A DNA stretch of 64,000 bases from Gaeumannomyces sp. JS-464 (GCA_002197995.1 NGZR01000005.1:868001-932000); one strand, 5' to 3'; shown: positions 50,880-62,155, counted from the first letter of the stretch. The notes: a model not told the origin generated them from the sequence alone. Numbers and translations: made by a program.

Positions 50880-52736
50880 ATGCCCGAGAAACAGTATACA
50901 GAACAAGAAGTCGAACAGGCCGTCGCCGCCGTGCAGGCGAAAGTACCAATCGCGACGGCTGCCCGAGCCTATGGAATACCGAGGACCATCCTACGGCGCC
51001 GCCTTCAAGGCGCCCTACCTATCCGGCAGTCCCAAGAGCCTTTTCAGCGGTTAGGGCCGGCCAAGGAAAAGGGCCTGGCAGATTGGATACACATACAGGC
51101 CTCCCTAGGCCTCCCTTTAACGCATGCAGAAGTCCGGTTTTTTGCCGAGGAGATCCTACGCCGGGAGGGCACCCAACCGGCCCTCGGGAAGCGCTGGATT
51201 AACCGCTTTTTAAAGAGATATCCGGAGATCCGGGTCGGAAGGGGCCGGCGCATAGAGTCGGCCCGTCTTAAAGGGGTTACAACGGAAGTAATAAAGCGGT
51301 GGTGGCAGCGCCTGGAGGTCCCGGAGGTGGCCGGGATCAAGCCGGAAAATACGTACAACGCGGACGAGGGCGGCCTACAGGAGGGAAAAACAGGCAACGG
51401 GCTTGTTTTAAGCCTCGCGGAAGCCCGGCTTTTGCAAAAAAAAAAAAAGCCTGGATTTCGCACTTGGACCTCGTTTATCGAGTGCATCTCGGCCACTGGG
51501 GTTTCGCTTCCTCCCCTCATTATTTTTAAAGGAAAATACGTATAAGAGCAGTGGTTTCCGGAAAATTTAGTCCAATTTAAAGATTGGGAATTTACTGCAA
51601 CGGATAGCGGGTGGACTATGGATCGCACGGCCGTCGAATGGCTCCAAAAGGTCTTTCTCCCTCGCACTTAACCCCCTACCCCTAAACGCCGGCTTTTAAT
51701 ATTAAATGGCCACGGATCCCATATAACCACAAAGTTTATGTCTTTTTGCCTGCAAAATAACGTTTTTTTGCTTTATTTACCATTTTATTCCTCGCACGTT
51801 TTGCAGCCTTTAAACCTATCCGTTTTCAGCCTTTTTAATCAGGCTTACTGTTGGTAGGAGTGTTACTCCTGTCAGGCTCGGAGCCCTCCGTTGGGGGTGA
51901 TGAACAAAGATCTAAAGATCTGGTACTGGTTCCTGTATTGTGCATGTCTTGGGAAGGAATCTAAATACAGGAAGGGGATCGCAAGATCCCCTTTTGTATG
52001 CTCGTGGGAGCGCACGGGCCTTGGGCCCGTTGCTCCACGAGGTGTGGAGTTTATCCCGGTGCACGCGCTGATCACGTGGATCAACACTTACCGCAAAATA
52101 ACCGGCTTTTAAGCTTTATTTACCTACTTAACTGTGGTCGGAAAACGTTTATTTTTGCAAAGCTATGCCTTTGCAAAATCACAAGCCCTTACCCTTTATA
52201 TAATCAAGTCGGGGTGGCGGGCATCGGGCCTTTGGCCCTGGAGTATCCGAAAACCCCTATCGAGCCGAATTTTACTCGAAAACTCCAACCAAGACAGCTA
52301 ACGAGCCGGAATTTAACAATCTGCAAAGGATAACAGGGCCAAACAGCGTTCAAACGCCTTTGTTCTGCTATCCCAGGTGCCCTGGGAAACTCCCAAGCAA
52401 ACCAGAGAGTTGGCCTCCCAAATTAGCACTTTTAAGGCCCGGATTCCGGCAAGCCCCACGGCCCGACTTTTCCTCCGGAAAGTCCAAAAAGGCTATGAAA
52501 TGCGTGATTTCGAATTGGCTACGGCATGTTAAAAAATTAGGCGGTTGGAGGCCGAATTGGAGGCACAGCGGCCTCGCAAAAAAAGGCGGGTGGCACCGGA
52601 TCCCAACGAGACCTTCGTGAATATCCGGCGCGTTGTAGAGGCAAGGGGGCAAATTAAGGAGGCAAATGATACAGCGTCTGAAAGAGCGGAAGATTCTGAT
52701 CAGGAATCAGTATACTTTTGTATCGAGGTTAGTTAA
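50880..52736 (+). pseudogene. Pogo/Fot transposase of element E, inactivated
   Basis: Start ATG at 50,880. Residues 1-50: psq helix-turn-helix (EVEQAVAAVQAKVPIATAAR, AYGIPRTILRRRL). Residues 60-140: CENPB-type DNA-binding part (LPLTHAEVRFFAEEILRREG, GKRWINRFLKRYPEI). Catalytic part: NTYNADEGGLQEG (first Asp, residue 162), then LLILNGHGSHITT and LQPLNLSVFS, where the second and third catalytic Asp are Asn. A C-terminal part (ARLFLRKVQKGYEMRDFELA, RRLEAELEAQRPRKKRRVAP) resumes after the inserted LTR. TAA stops at 51,543 and 51,669 and more after 52,100. Substitutions are G-to-A or C-to-T, as from light RIP. Confidence 0.88.
51849..52086 (+). repeat. Solo LTR (238 bp) in element E, TSD CTTAC
   Basis: TGTTGGTAGGAGTGTTACTC ... 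CACGTGGATCAACA with CTTAC at 51,844-51,848 and 52,087-52,091. The pogo transposase frame continues on both sides (LSVFSLFNQAY before, VVGKRLF after), proving insertion. It contains near-palindromes (AAAGATCTAAAGATCT, GGGCCTTGGGCCC). Inverted near-identical copy at 35,344-35,583. It is related to the copia LTRs at 7,528 and 36,306. Confidence 0.92.
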
Positions 52737-53199
52737 ATTGAGGTAGAAAAATGCGGTTGAATGCACTAGGTTTGGTTGGGATTCGATTCATTTTGGGTGG
52801 CCGACAGGGGGTAACCTGACTTACCTGGAGTATCACTAGTACCTGCGCCTACCTTTACGGAGCGGCCCGACTTTAGTACACCATAAGATACAAGAGAAAA
52901 ACAAGACCCAAGTGCCAAACAGGCCCATCCGCCCCATAGACAACGACAAAGATGGCCTGCAACTTCCTCCTCAGCTGCCCCCCGCCTCCAAAGGCCCCTG
53001 GCCAAGATGGCCATCTGCGTGTGGCCCAGCAACATCTTCAAGGTGCCAAAATTCCTGCGACGGCCCATCCTGGTCCGCATGCCGGCCTCCGAGGCCGAGG
53101 GCGGCGAGGCCTACGAGATGGCTGACCTGGAGCGCGGCCCACCGGGCAAGACAGAGAGTACCGCTAGAGGCCTGAGAGGCCTTTGGACGGGTAGCATTC

Positions 53200-54760
53200 G
53201 GCGCCCGATAGTCATTACTGGCGTGCCACCAGCGGCACAAACCTGAAGATGTCGGTGCCGTTGGCCCGAGACGCCATGCGCCCACGCGCCCACCGACAGG
53301 GCAAGCCACATGCCTCGAATACGGCATCCACAAGGTCTGGAGGGGGGATTGTAAATAGGAGCAGGCTGTAGCAGATGGTTTCGAAGATTAGTGCGCCACC
53401 AATTACTGGGTGTTTATGATGGATGACTACGCGCGCACGATGTCTATGGGTCCCGGGGGCCACACGTGCTGAACCGGGACGAACAACTTCATGCCGGCCT
53501 CTGCGCTGTAACAAGATTGGCTGGTCCCTGGGTTCGCCTAATCCAGCGTTTGCGCCTATGCAGCATCCTGTTGAGCGCGCTGGATCCCCACCCTCGTCTC
53601 AACGCTCGTCCTAGACATGCAGTTCCACAGCCTGCTTTCCGTGCAGTAGCCCTGGTCGCCTGAGTGCGCATTGGACTCGCTCTGTAGCTCTCCTCAGCCG
53701 CCCTGCGCGGCAGTGGAACTGCTTGTGTCGTGATCCGCGCGTCTAGCTCCAGCTACGCCGGCTACCCGCCTGGCCTGACACGGCGCTGGAGGTTGCCTTT
53801 GCGATGTGTACGGCAAAGCGGCTTTATAATCAGCGTGGATACGGCATGCCGAAGCGCACAGGATGGGGATCTGATCGAGACAGACGCGCCAAACCACGTC
53901 GTTGGGCGCCTCAGGGTGATGGAGGCCAGATGGAGGGCGGCGGCGGCTTCAAAGCTATGCTCAATGCTGTCGTGGCCTTGGAGCCATGCGTCGGGCCGGC
54001 AGAGGCAAACCTGGGGGAGACGAAGACTAGGTTCTAAGGGTAAAGGTATCACGAGCAAAGAATCTGCCAGCGGCATTGTGTGAACAACTTGGGCGAGGGG
54101 CTTTTGGGCGGTACCAAGCGACAAGGCTTGCGTTTTTATTACCTAAATTCGCCAGATACCATCATGCGCTGGATCGCATAGATTTGGTTTAGCGACTGGA
54201 CCAGGCCAAGCCGGCTGACTCTGTCCCTCACGTGGCGGCGGGGTGTTTCGCTAAGCTGGAAGCTAGCTCTGCCCAGCGGCAATCCAGCAAAGGGAGCACA
54301 GCAGACCAAAGCTGAAAACTCGCCCGGCGTCCAGGACGCTGTGGGGCCAGCCTTCCTGGCCATGATGTTTTCACCGAGCAGGGTGCCTACAGTATGACCA
54401 GCCGGCTTTCCGAGACGTGGATGACATGCGCCGCAACTCCAAACAGTATCTGGTCCCTTTTCGACGCCCAGCAGGATGCTGGCAAGATCGGCCCTTCATC
54501 CCGTCGCAGAGTTGCCCCAGACGTCGTCGCTTAAAGTTGCGATCCGCACGGTTCGCAGTACAAAAGGGCACGCCCAACACTGTAGACCGTGATCCACACC
54601 CGGCCTCCAGAGGACATGATATTGATGATAACCTGCCCGGCCGACCCCCGGCTGCATTCTAGCTTGGTTTTGACGCATTGCCACCCATCCTTGAGGCTAA
54701 AACAAAAGCGTGGATTGGTGGTGGTAATTCTGCAGGCGCGGTCCCGGTTTGCCGGCAAAT
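53200..54760 (-). pseudogene. Decayed gene, possibly a DUF3433-type membrane protein
   Basis: Balanced-composition DNA in which the minus strand gives coding-like pieces in several frames. 54,758-54,531: RFCFSLKDGWQCVKTKLECS, VIINIMSSGGRVWITVYSVG, LLYCEPCGSQL. 54,363-54,139: ARKAGPTASWTPGEFSALVC. 54,124-53,762: GTAQKPLAQVVHTMPLADSL. 53,514-53,215: HHKHPVIGGALIFETICYSL followed by LLFTIPPPDLVDAVFEACGL. Order and wording recall large fungal DUF3433 membrane proteins, which end with a segment like the last piece; this comes from memory and was not searched. Frame breaks and stops exclude a working gene. Other overlapping frames have no motif. Confidence 0.35.
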
Positions 54761-55025
54761 CACATCATCAACGTAGTGCGGCGGAGCTTCGCAGTTGCAT
54801 TAGGTATAGCTGAACACTGCCCCTTGCACCGCAGATGGAGCCGAACGCCCGAGTACAGTGCTGCGGTTGTCGGCGTGCTGCTTTTAATCAACAGAGGAGG
54901 CCCATGTCGCACCCGTCCACATCCACCAGACTTCAATCCTTCCACGCCGTTCGAACTCGCCCTTTATTTGCCAGCGATTCTCCCTGCGTTCAGCCAGCAC
55001 ACATTACCACAGCACCGAACGAACA

Positions 55026-58000
55026 ATGGAGGCTGTGGCAGCCTTCAGTCTCGCCGGAACAATCCTGCAGTTCCTCGACACTGCCGTCAAATTTGTCCAT
55101 CTTGCGTGGCGCTTGTACCACGTGGGCGATGATGCGCTGGAGGACCGATATGACCTTCCCATAATGACGGCCAGGCTGGACCAATGTCTCGCCAATCTCA
55201 CGCAATCAATCCTTGACGCCCGAGGGGGAAGCGGTCCTCCCGCAGCCTTAGGCGGCGCCGATGATGCGTTTCTCCAACTGGCTGCCGACTGCCGCAAGGT
55301 CGATTCCGACCTTCTGACGCTTCTCAGGACGGCCACTGCTTCGCTCGAAAGGGGAAATGGCGCCCAGGTCAGGAAGCGCGACGCCACAAAGGCGGCTTTC
55401 AGGTTATTGATGAAGAAGGACGACGTGAGGCGACTTCAAAAGCGTCTGGATCAGTTTCGCAACCAGATGGTCTTGCATCTGCTTGTCTCCCTGCGAGGCT
55501 TCGCGGCCAAATCGGCCGAACAGCAGTCGGAAATCCTCAAGGCTCTGGGACAGCCCCCGCCCTCGCCCGCAGCCCTTGCCGCGTCGGAGACGGGAGTGGC
55601 CCTTTCTGTCATCCAATGGATTACGGCACAGTCGAACACCAAGTCGCGGCAAGAAGACCTTCGCAGTGATCTCATTCGCGACCTGGTCGCCGCCATACAT
55701 CAGCCTGCCACATCCAAGCCGTTCGCGTACTACAGTCCCGGCACATCAAAGCTATTGACGAGCATCGCGAGCGTCTGCAAAGTCGAGTTCTGGACACGTT
55801 GCGATACAGCGGATTAGCTGATCGTCAAGATAGGATCGCCACGGCACACAAAGAGACGTTCCAATGGGTCTTCGCCAGCGAACAATCCGGCCGCGTGGTC
55901 GCGGGGAACACCCAGACCGAGAAGAGGTGGACCAGCATCCCGCAGTGGCTCCAATCCGAGGAGCAGATCTATTGGATCACTGGGAAGGCGGGCTCGGGCA
56001 AGTCGACGCTGATGAAATACATCTGTGAAAGCACCAAGGCGAACCAGAGTCCATGCCTGCCGTATCTCAGAAAGTGGGCGGGCTCCTCAAAGCTGATCAC
56101 GGCGTCATTCTACTTCTGGAACTCGGGTCTTGAGATCCAAATGACCCAAAAGGGGCTTGCAGCGAGTTTGCTTTCGCAAATCCTGTCCTCCTTCCCGGAC
56201 CTCATCCAGAAAGCTGCTCCCGAGATGTGGGAGGCCATGGTGCTCCTGGGACAGGTTCCGGAGACCGTCGATGACTGGAGGACATCGGGCCTCCTGAATA
56301 TGCTGCGAGAGGCCTCAAAGCTTCTGGGAAGGGAAAACACAAAGCTCTGTCTTTTCATCGACGGGCTGGACGAGTTCTCCGGGGACCCAAAGCATCTGAT
56401 CCAGGTGCTTATGGACATGGTTGGCGAGAATGAGCAACTCAAGCTTTGCGTCGCCAGCCGTCCTTGGGTGGACTTCTTGGATGCTTTCCAGAGTCGTCCG
56501 AGCCTCAGGCTCGAAGACCTGACATACGGGGATATCCACCGGTTCGTCACGGCGAAGTTCCGCTCGTGCGCCGACTTTGCCCGCCTGCGGGTAGAAGAGC
56601 CCATCTTTGCCGGCCAGCTGATTGATGAGGTTGTGTCTAAAGCGTCTGGCGTGTTCCTGTGGGTACACCTTGTGGTTTCATCTCTTCTGTCCGGCTTGAG
56701 ATTCGCGGACAGGATATCAGACCTGAAGCGCCGCCTGGACCTGCTCCCGCCCGACCTAGAAAATCTCTACTACAAAATGCTGCGAAGTCTTGACTCATTC
56801 TACCTGGGCCACGCGGCTCAGTACTTCAAGCTCCTCGAAGCGTCAAAGGAGCCACCCAGCACGATAGTGCTGTCGTTTGCAGATGAGGAAACTGCAGAGT
56901 CTGTCGCACAACTTCCCCGCTACCAAAATGCCAAAGACAGACTGGCCAGTCGCTTGGACAGCCTTGAGCGACGCCTAAACAGCCGATGCAAAGGGATGCT
57001 AGAGATTTGTCGACTTGAAAGGTCGCCAAACTCCAACGTCCAGGCTGTCGCGACTGAGTGGCCCGAGATCAAATTTCGGAGCGAGAGAACAGTACAGTAC
57101 CTCCACCGCACAGTCAAGGACTTCATACACTCGGATAGCACGCATGAGTACCTGCGGTCGGCGATCAGCTCGGACTTTGACCCCCACCTCCAACTCAGCG
57201 TTGCCCAGGCTGCGAAGTTAAAGTCCATGACGAAAAGCACCATCCTGTATCGCTCGGTTCTGCTACCTGAATGGGAGGAAGGAATAGCAAAGTGTCTCTG
57301 GCATGCTTCGAAGGCTTCTAGGAGAAGTTCTAGCGAAGTTCTGCGATTGCTCGACTTTCTGTCTAGCCTACTGCCGACCTTTGACCCGTCTGTTTCGAGA
57401 TGGATCCAGCCGCTTTTGGACACTGGAACACGGCACTCCGTTTCTGGTTCCCCTGATTCTGACAATCTTGGGCCAGAGACCGACCCTGACTCCGACTCTT
57501 GGGTGGACCTACGACCTGAAGATTCATGGGCCACGAGCCGTCCTCGTCATTGGGGCGATGAGGACCGTCGGCGTTCAGGGGAGACAGACACCTGCGTTCG
57601 CCCTCGATCCTTTCTTGGGGCACATGGAACCGAGAGCTGCGATGCCCACTGGATGATAAGTCACGTCGTCGCACTCACCGTGGTGGACGGAGACGGGAGT
57701 CCAATCATAGGGGTGACCCGTGGTATACGCAAAGCGTTGACGACGATATTCCCAGTCTCTCCCGATAGCGGCTTTCTGGCGACCGTCCGGAGCCTCGGCA
57801 GCGGATGCTGGGCTCAAAGACACCGAAGAGCGACATGAGGTTGCCCACGGTTGGCGGCACATTTCTGTCTCTCGCGTGCGTTTCGATGTTGTCGCCTATG
57901 TCAAGCGAGGGCTGAGAAAGGCGCTCTGGTGAAGGGGCCCTGCTGCAGCCGAGGCGAACCACTGACTTGGTCGCTGCTCACGGACGCAGTGGCGGACGAG

Positions 58001-58291
58001 GAGGACGCACCCTCGCCAACCATGGTCAAATGCCTGCTTGAGCTCGGGGCCGACCCAAATTTTAAATCTGAGGCGGGCGACACTCCCTGGGGCACTGCGC
58101 TCTCGAGGATAGCCTCCCAGGCACCCAACCGGATCACCATACACCACACCTTGGAGAATCGATGGTCCGACGAGTGGGGATCGGTCATATACAATATGCT
58201 CGAAGCTGGCGCGGATGCTAGGAGGGATGAAGAGATGGAACGACACAAGAGGGGAATAAACGATGGCATCCTAAATCGACTTCCTCAATAA
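55026..58291 (+). CDS. NACHT-domain NLR-like protein with fungal N-terminal domain
   Basis: Start MEAVAAFSLAGTILQFLDTA, a fungal STAND N-terminal (HeLo-like) domain of about 200 residues. A frame change before 55,735 is best explained by a 53-bp GT-AG intron 55,666-55,718. Downstream the frame reads RVLQSRHIKAIDEHRERLQS, DTLRYSGLADRQDR, AHKETFQWVF, the usual link to NACHT. Walker A GKAGSGKST (55,982-56,008, about residue 302) and Walker B LCLFIDGLDE (56,345-56,374) are intact, followed by SRPW and a winged-helix-like LENLYYKMLRSL and RTVQYLHRTVKDFI. The frame stops at TGA 57,836-57,838 (919 residues). The next part in the same frame (57,851-58,291) has an ankyrin-like MVKCLLELGADPN. FLSLA, RFDVVAYVKRGL and EKGALVKG around 57,865-57,930 lie in three frames, so the C-terminus is either spliced or broken. 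Such proteins act in non-self recognition and cell death. Confidence 0.8.
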
Positions 58292-60388
58292 GTATCTCCG
58301 GGAGTATAGAAAAGGAAAGGGCGTACTGGTTGGGCTGTGGGGGATGTGAGATACTTGGAAGCGGAATTTGTCTCAAAGGCGGGAAAAAGAGAATCATCTT
58401 CTCTACATTGTCTTCGGCTAGACCTAAGCGGCAACCATTTAATGCACCACAGGCGCGATGCGTGGCAGGCGTGCCCCCACCCGGAAGCTACAGCATCTCC
58501 GAGCCCCCTGTGCCTCCCCCCGGTTTGACCCAGGAATAGGGGAAAGGTGCCTCTGTGGTATCAGTGTTAGCACAGCTCCTTGACACTGCAGTCATATCTC
58601 CGTCAGATGCCGTAAAGGCATGGCCTTTCTGCCCCTAGATGCGCTCTTCGGCGGCTTGACGCAGATGGAACGGGGCTTGACCGTACCCTCGGTGTGCAGC
58701 GAGAGTGTGGATCTGGGACCGGCACCTCAGGCCTGCTCTCGACTCTCGCGTGTGCTCATCTCTTCCCGTGCGGCACTGCCGACGATGTTGGCAAGGCTAA
58801 TTTAGCAACATGTTGCTCTTCCCGGCGTACTCTTCGGGATCGCGCGCCCGCTGTGGCAAGATGGGACTCTCTCTCGATGACGCAGTTAAGGATGGTGGCG
58901 CGGTAGGCCAGCTAGTTATCACGCACCGTTGTGACAAGGAAGATGTGGAAAACTGGAAGAGGTTAGCTAATAGCACTCATTAGCATACGGTCTGGCCCTT
59001 CGTTCTCATCTTCAGGGAATAGCAGGGCTCAGGCAACAGAGCAGGTACTTCTGGTCTGTGGAGGCCAAACGCGGTATTCGATGGGCCGAGCTCCTAGAAC
59101 AGACAAAAGGGTGTTCTGTCGTATACCCGCCTCGCGGCTGCTGGCGCTGTAGCAAGGGCTTTCAGGGGCGGAGCGCCCCAGGGAGTCGGGGTTGGTGGTA
59201 AAGGCACGGGAGCAGAGCCTTACGAGAGCCCTGGGTCAACGGAGGACAAGGGCCCTGGGGACCGCTCTCGCTGTATAGAAAGGATTTGTTGATGCAGTTC
59301 GAGCTGTGCGGCCCGGTTGCAGAAGCCATCCCGGCTGCTCGGCAGGCCAGAGCTTGGTAATCCGAGGGGTGTGGCCGCCGCCGAGGTCTTGGGTCTGGGG
59401 AAGCCCCGCAGGCCAAAACATCTAAGCTTTCTTCGATAACATGTGAGGAAACGAGTTCTTACTACTAAAATATAGGATGGGCTGACAGACACCTTCAGCT
59501 GCACAAAGGAAAGAGCCCGGGACAAGAGAGACTCGGCGAGAACAAGTGGAATATGCCAGAGCTGCGCGCATGGCCTGTGCGCGCAGTCTCTGTTGTGGGG
59601 GCTTTTTTATCCTGTCAGTCTCCATGGCTGGACCCAAAGACGCGCCTTTAGACAGCTCGGAAAATCGTGCGCTATTGCTAAAAGTTGTGCGTGCTAGCCC
59701 GAGCACCCCGCTTGCGGACGACTCACGTATGCTGCTCCTTCCATTGTGTTCCCGCAAAGGGCCAGAACCAGCCATCTAGCAGCCATATTTTCTGACTGCT
59801 CCTCTTTTCAACCACACCGAAGATCAGCCCCTTTATATAAAGCTGCTATTTGCATCCGTTCAAACACCCAGGCTTTAAGGGGCGTTTACCAGCTGAGTGA
59901 GATTAATGCGGGTAGTTATTAGCCTCATTTGTGATTCTATCCGTGCATTCCCACAAAGCCTGAACATCACGCACCGGCCTATCATTGAAACTTCCTCTCC
60001 TGTCCCCAGAACGAAGCTTGCCGTGGCCAGACGGTCTAGCTTACCCACCGCTTCCATTTAGCAACAGTGCCTCCATCAACAAGAGCGCCCATTTGCTGGC
60101 CGATAGTAAGCCACCGAAACCCGGTTCCCTCTTCCCCCTCGAACTTGGCTGAGCTTGTTTGAGTAACGACTAGGCTCTCCCGAGGTGGTCACCCTATCTA
60201 CCTTAAGACGGCGCCACGCTGGCATCCCCCAACCGGCCGCAAGCATGGCTCGCCTGAACCATGGCCGACGGCCACCAACCAACGCCGTCGGCGAGGCCGT
60301 CGAGGCCAACATCCTCGCCGCCTGCGGTCTCAAGGGTGCTTTGAGTCTCGAGGCCCGTGGCTAAAAGCCGAAGCACATTTCCAGCTCT
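58292..60388. other. Balanced DNA with decayed coding traces, no gene supported
   Basis: Overlapping short frames on both strands. On the minus strand 59,775-59,422, 59,416-59,162 and about 58,920-58,640 (RATILNCVIERESHLATAGA, REEQHVAKLALPTSSAVPHG) look like remnants of former genes but have no name I can give. A TATATAA box stands at 59,833. A plus frame ending at 60,363 reads NAVGEAVEANILAACGLKGA. I find no start, intron or domain that makes any of these a gene. Confidence 0.3.
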
Positions 60389-60390
60389 TA

Positions 60391-61870
60391 AGTCAAGACC
60401 CCTGTTTTGCGCCACCCCCCACTTCCGGCCACCCCAATTCTCAACACCATGCATCCAACACGCCAATTTCATTCCGCAATTGTAATTTTTCCTAGCCAAC
60501 TACAATACAATCGGATATATTATCCGAATCGTTAAATGCAGGAGATTCTGGTGGATTACTTGGCAGATCGCCATCCTCCTGTTGTGCACGCCTAATGTCG
60601 CCAATCCGCACAAAAGCCTCGTTTAGGTCCGGCAACACCTTCTTTTTTTTTAACGGCCGTGCAACCTCCAATTCCGCCTTTAAACGCCTGGTTTTTGCTC
60701 GCACGTAACTAAAGCGATATCTTTTTCGTTGTAGGCCTTAATAAGCTTTTGGAACAACAAACGGGCCGTTCGGCCGAGCCGGAAGTTGTGGGCAAAGGTG
60801 GCCATTTGGGTACGCATTTGGAGGGTCGTTTTAAAAGTTGCTATAACCATATCAAATGGCATGGAGTACTTGGAATAGGTACTTTAAGCAATCCTTTCGG
60901 CCTTTAAAGCATCTTTTGCAGCTTGGGACGCTTTGGCGTTGCTATTTTCAAAGAGAAAAAGGCTTATAAAAAGCTTACTAATTTTTAGGGGCTATAAGCC
61001 GGTGGCGGCCCAACCCGCTTTAATAATACGGGGTATAAAAGCCTCCTTTTTTGCTTTGTAATAGCAGTTAAAATAACGTTTTCCTATTACAGTTAACGTG
61101 CAAAAGGTTGCAAAAAAGCCGTTATGTCGGCGGTAGGCCTTTTTAACCGTGCTAAAAACCGCTAAATCGAAAGGCTAAAAAACGTAAAAGCTGTAGGCGG
61201 GCAAATAAACGAGCTAAACGTTGTTAAATGCGCAAAGGTACATAAAGTCCTTTATTGCGTGGGATTCGTAGCCGTTTAAAACCAAAAGCAGGCGATTTCC
61301 GAAAGTGGCCGGCACCGTATTCGGGAGGAAGATATTTTTAAACCACTTTACTCCCGTTTTATCGTTTGTCCACCCCTTTTATATTGCGTAAAATTTTTAA
61401 AGCTTAAATTTTTTTTAATTTTTTAAAAAAAACCACTGCTTTTGTATTAATAAACTTTTGAAAATAACGAGGGGGCCGAGCGCTTTTCCGGTAGCTAAAA
61501 TGCATTTGATAATGGTCGTCCAACCTTGCGTGCCGAAGGCTTTTTTTTGCAACGGTTTGCAGCTTTTAATACTTAAAACGAAGCCGTTAAATCCGAGGCC
61601 TTCCATAAGCCCGCACTCGTCGAAATTATATCTATTTTCCGGCTTAATAGCTTTAACGGTAGGCATTTTCAAACGAGGCCACCACGCCCGGATTACTTCC
61701 GTTAAAGCGCCGTTAACGCGTGCGTTTTTTATGCGCCGGGCTTTTTGGGTTTTAAAAATCGAGTATTTGGCTAAAAAACGAGCCACCCAACGCTTCCCAA
61801 AAGCTTAAAAGTCGCCGCTTTGTTCGAAGGTACGGCTGGCGATATAGCGCAACTTTCCATAAGTCGGAAG
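60391..61870 (-). mobile_element. Fot1/pogo element D, 3' part; split by gypsy C
   Basis: Terminus AGTCAAGACCCCTGTTTTGC at 60,391, preceded by TA (60,389-60,390), matches the AGTCAGGTTACCCCCTG end of element E. It contains a second CGCCACC/GGCCACC motif as E does. The transposase lies on the minus strand. At 61,870 it is cut by the LTR of gypsy C, and the other terminus lies outside the window. Confidence 0.8.
60492..61868 (-). pseudogene. Pogo transposase of element D, RIPped and truncated
   Basis: Minus strand, entering at the insertion point: KLRYIASRTFEQSGDF, GKRWVARFLAKYSIFKTQKA, RVNGALTEVIRAWWPRLK, KPENRYNFDECGLMEG (first Asp kept), CILATGKALGPLVIFKSLLI. After stops it continues RLLLVLNGYESHAIKDFMYL (second catalytic Asp is Asn), YVF-PFDLAVFSTVKKAYRR (third Asp kept), KEAFIPRIIKAGWAATGL, and C-terminal TFAHNFRLGRTARLLFQKLI and KKKKVLPDLNEAFVRIGDIR, ending at TAG near 60,492. 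The N-terminal helix-turn-helix is missing from the window. RIP increases from left to right. Confidence 0.85.
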
Positions 61871-62155
61871 TGTTACGAGGTAAGCCGAAAGTTTGTACGA
61901 GGTAATTACGATAACCGTAAACGGTAATTAAAAGTTAAAAGCTTATATTGCTAATAAGGTAAATACAACAACTTTAGCTTATTCCGGCAATCTAAAAATT
62001 GCTTTTTACAAGCTGCCTAAGTAGCGTGGCCCTTTTTGGGCCTCTTATTACGTGCCTAAAGTGCTTTAGGCCTTTACGTAGCTCGGGCCCATAAACAAGG
62101 CTAAAGCTTTTTATTATAACGGTAGCCCGCTATTATCGCGGCGAGCTTCCTTATA
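61871..62155 (-). repeat. 3' LTR of gypsy C (285 bp)
   Basis: Collinear with LTRs at 18,002, 33,988 and 48,300. Keeps the ancestral TGTTACGAGG start that is TATTACGRGG in the A copies. The minus-strand polypurine tract lies right of 62,155. Confidence 0.85.

Larger units (their letters stand above)
50736..52821 (+). mobile_element. Fot1/pogo element E with 27-bp TIRs, split by a solo LTR
   Basis: Left terminus AGTCAGGTTACCCCCTGTCG and the same sequence inverted at the right end, TA on both sides (50,734-50,735 and 52,822-52,823). Total 2,086 bp; without the 238-bp LTR and its 5-bp du­plication 1,843 bp, the size of element F. The left end shows a second partial copy of CCCCTGTCGGCCACC directly inside the terminal repeat. 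It encodes a pogo transposase with a few stops, so RIP was light. Confidence 0.92.

Noticed and set aside
51044..51667. 207-residue minus-strand frame opposite transposase E
   Set aside because: Pure antisense of the recognised transposase; no motif of its own.
53610..53730. Inverted motif TGCAGTTCCAC / GTGGAACTGC about 90 bp apart as a transposon end
   Set aside because: Too short, no target duplication and no coding content between; left as an unexplained hairpin.
55799..57838. NACHT frame as a separate gene starting at 55,799
   Set aside because: There is no ATG at that position and the same frame continues upstream with conserved-looking sequence joining the N-terminal domain.
59422..60499. 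Several 60-117 residue frames on both strands
   Set aside because: They overlap each other, lack introns, starts with context or motifs, and have no support beyond being open in GC-rich DNA.
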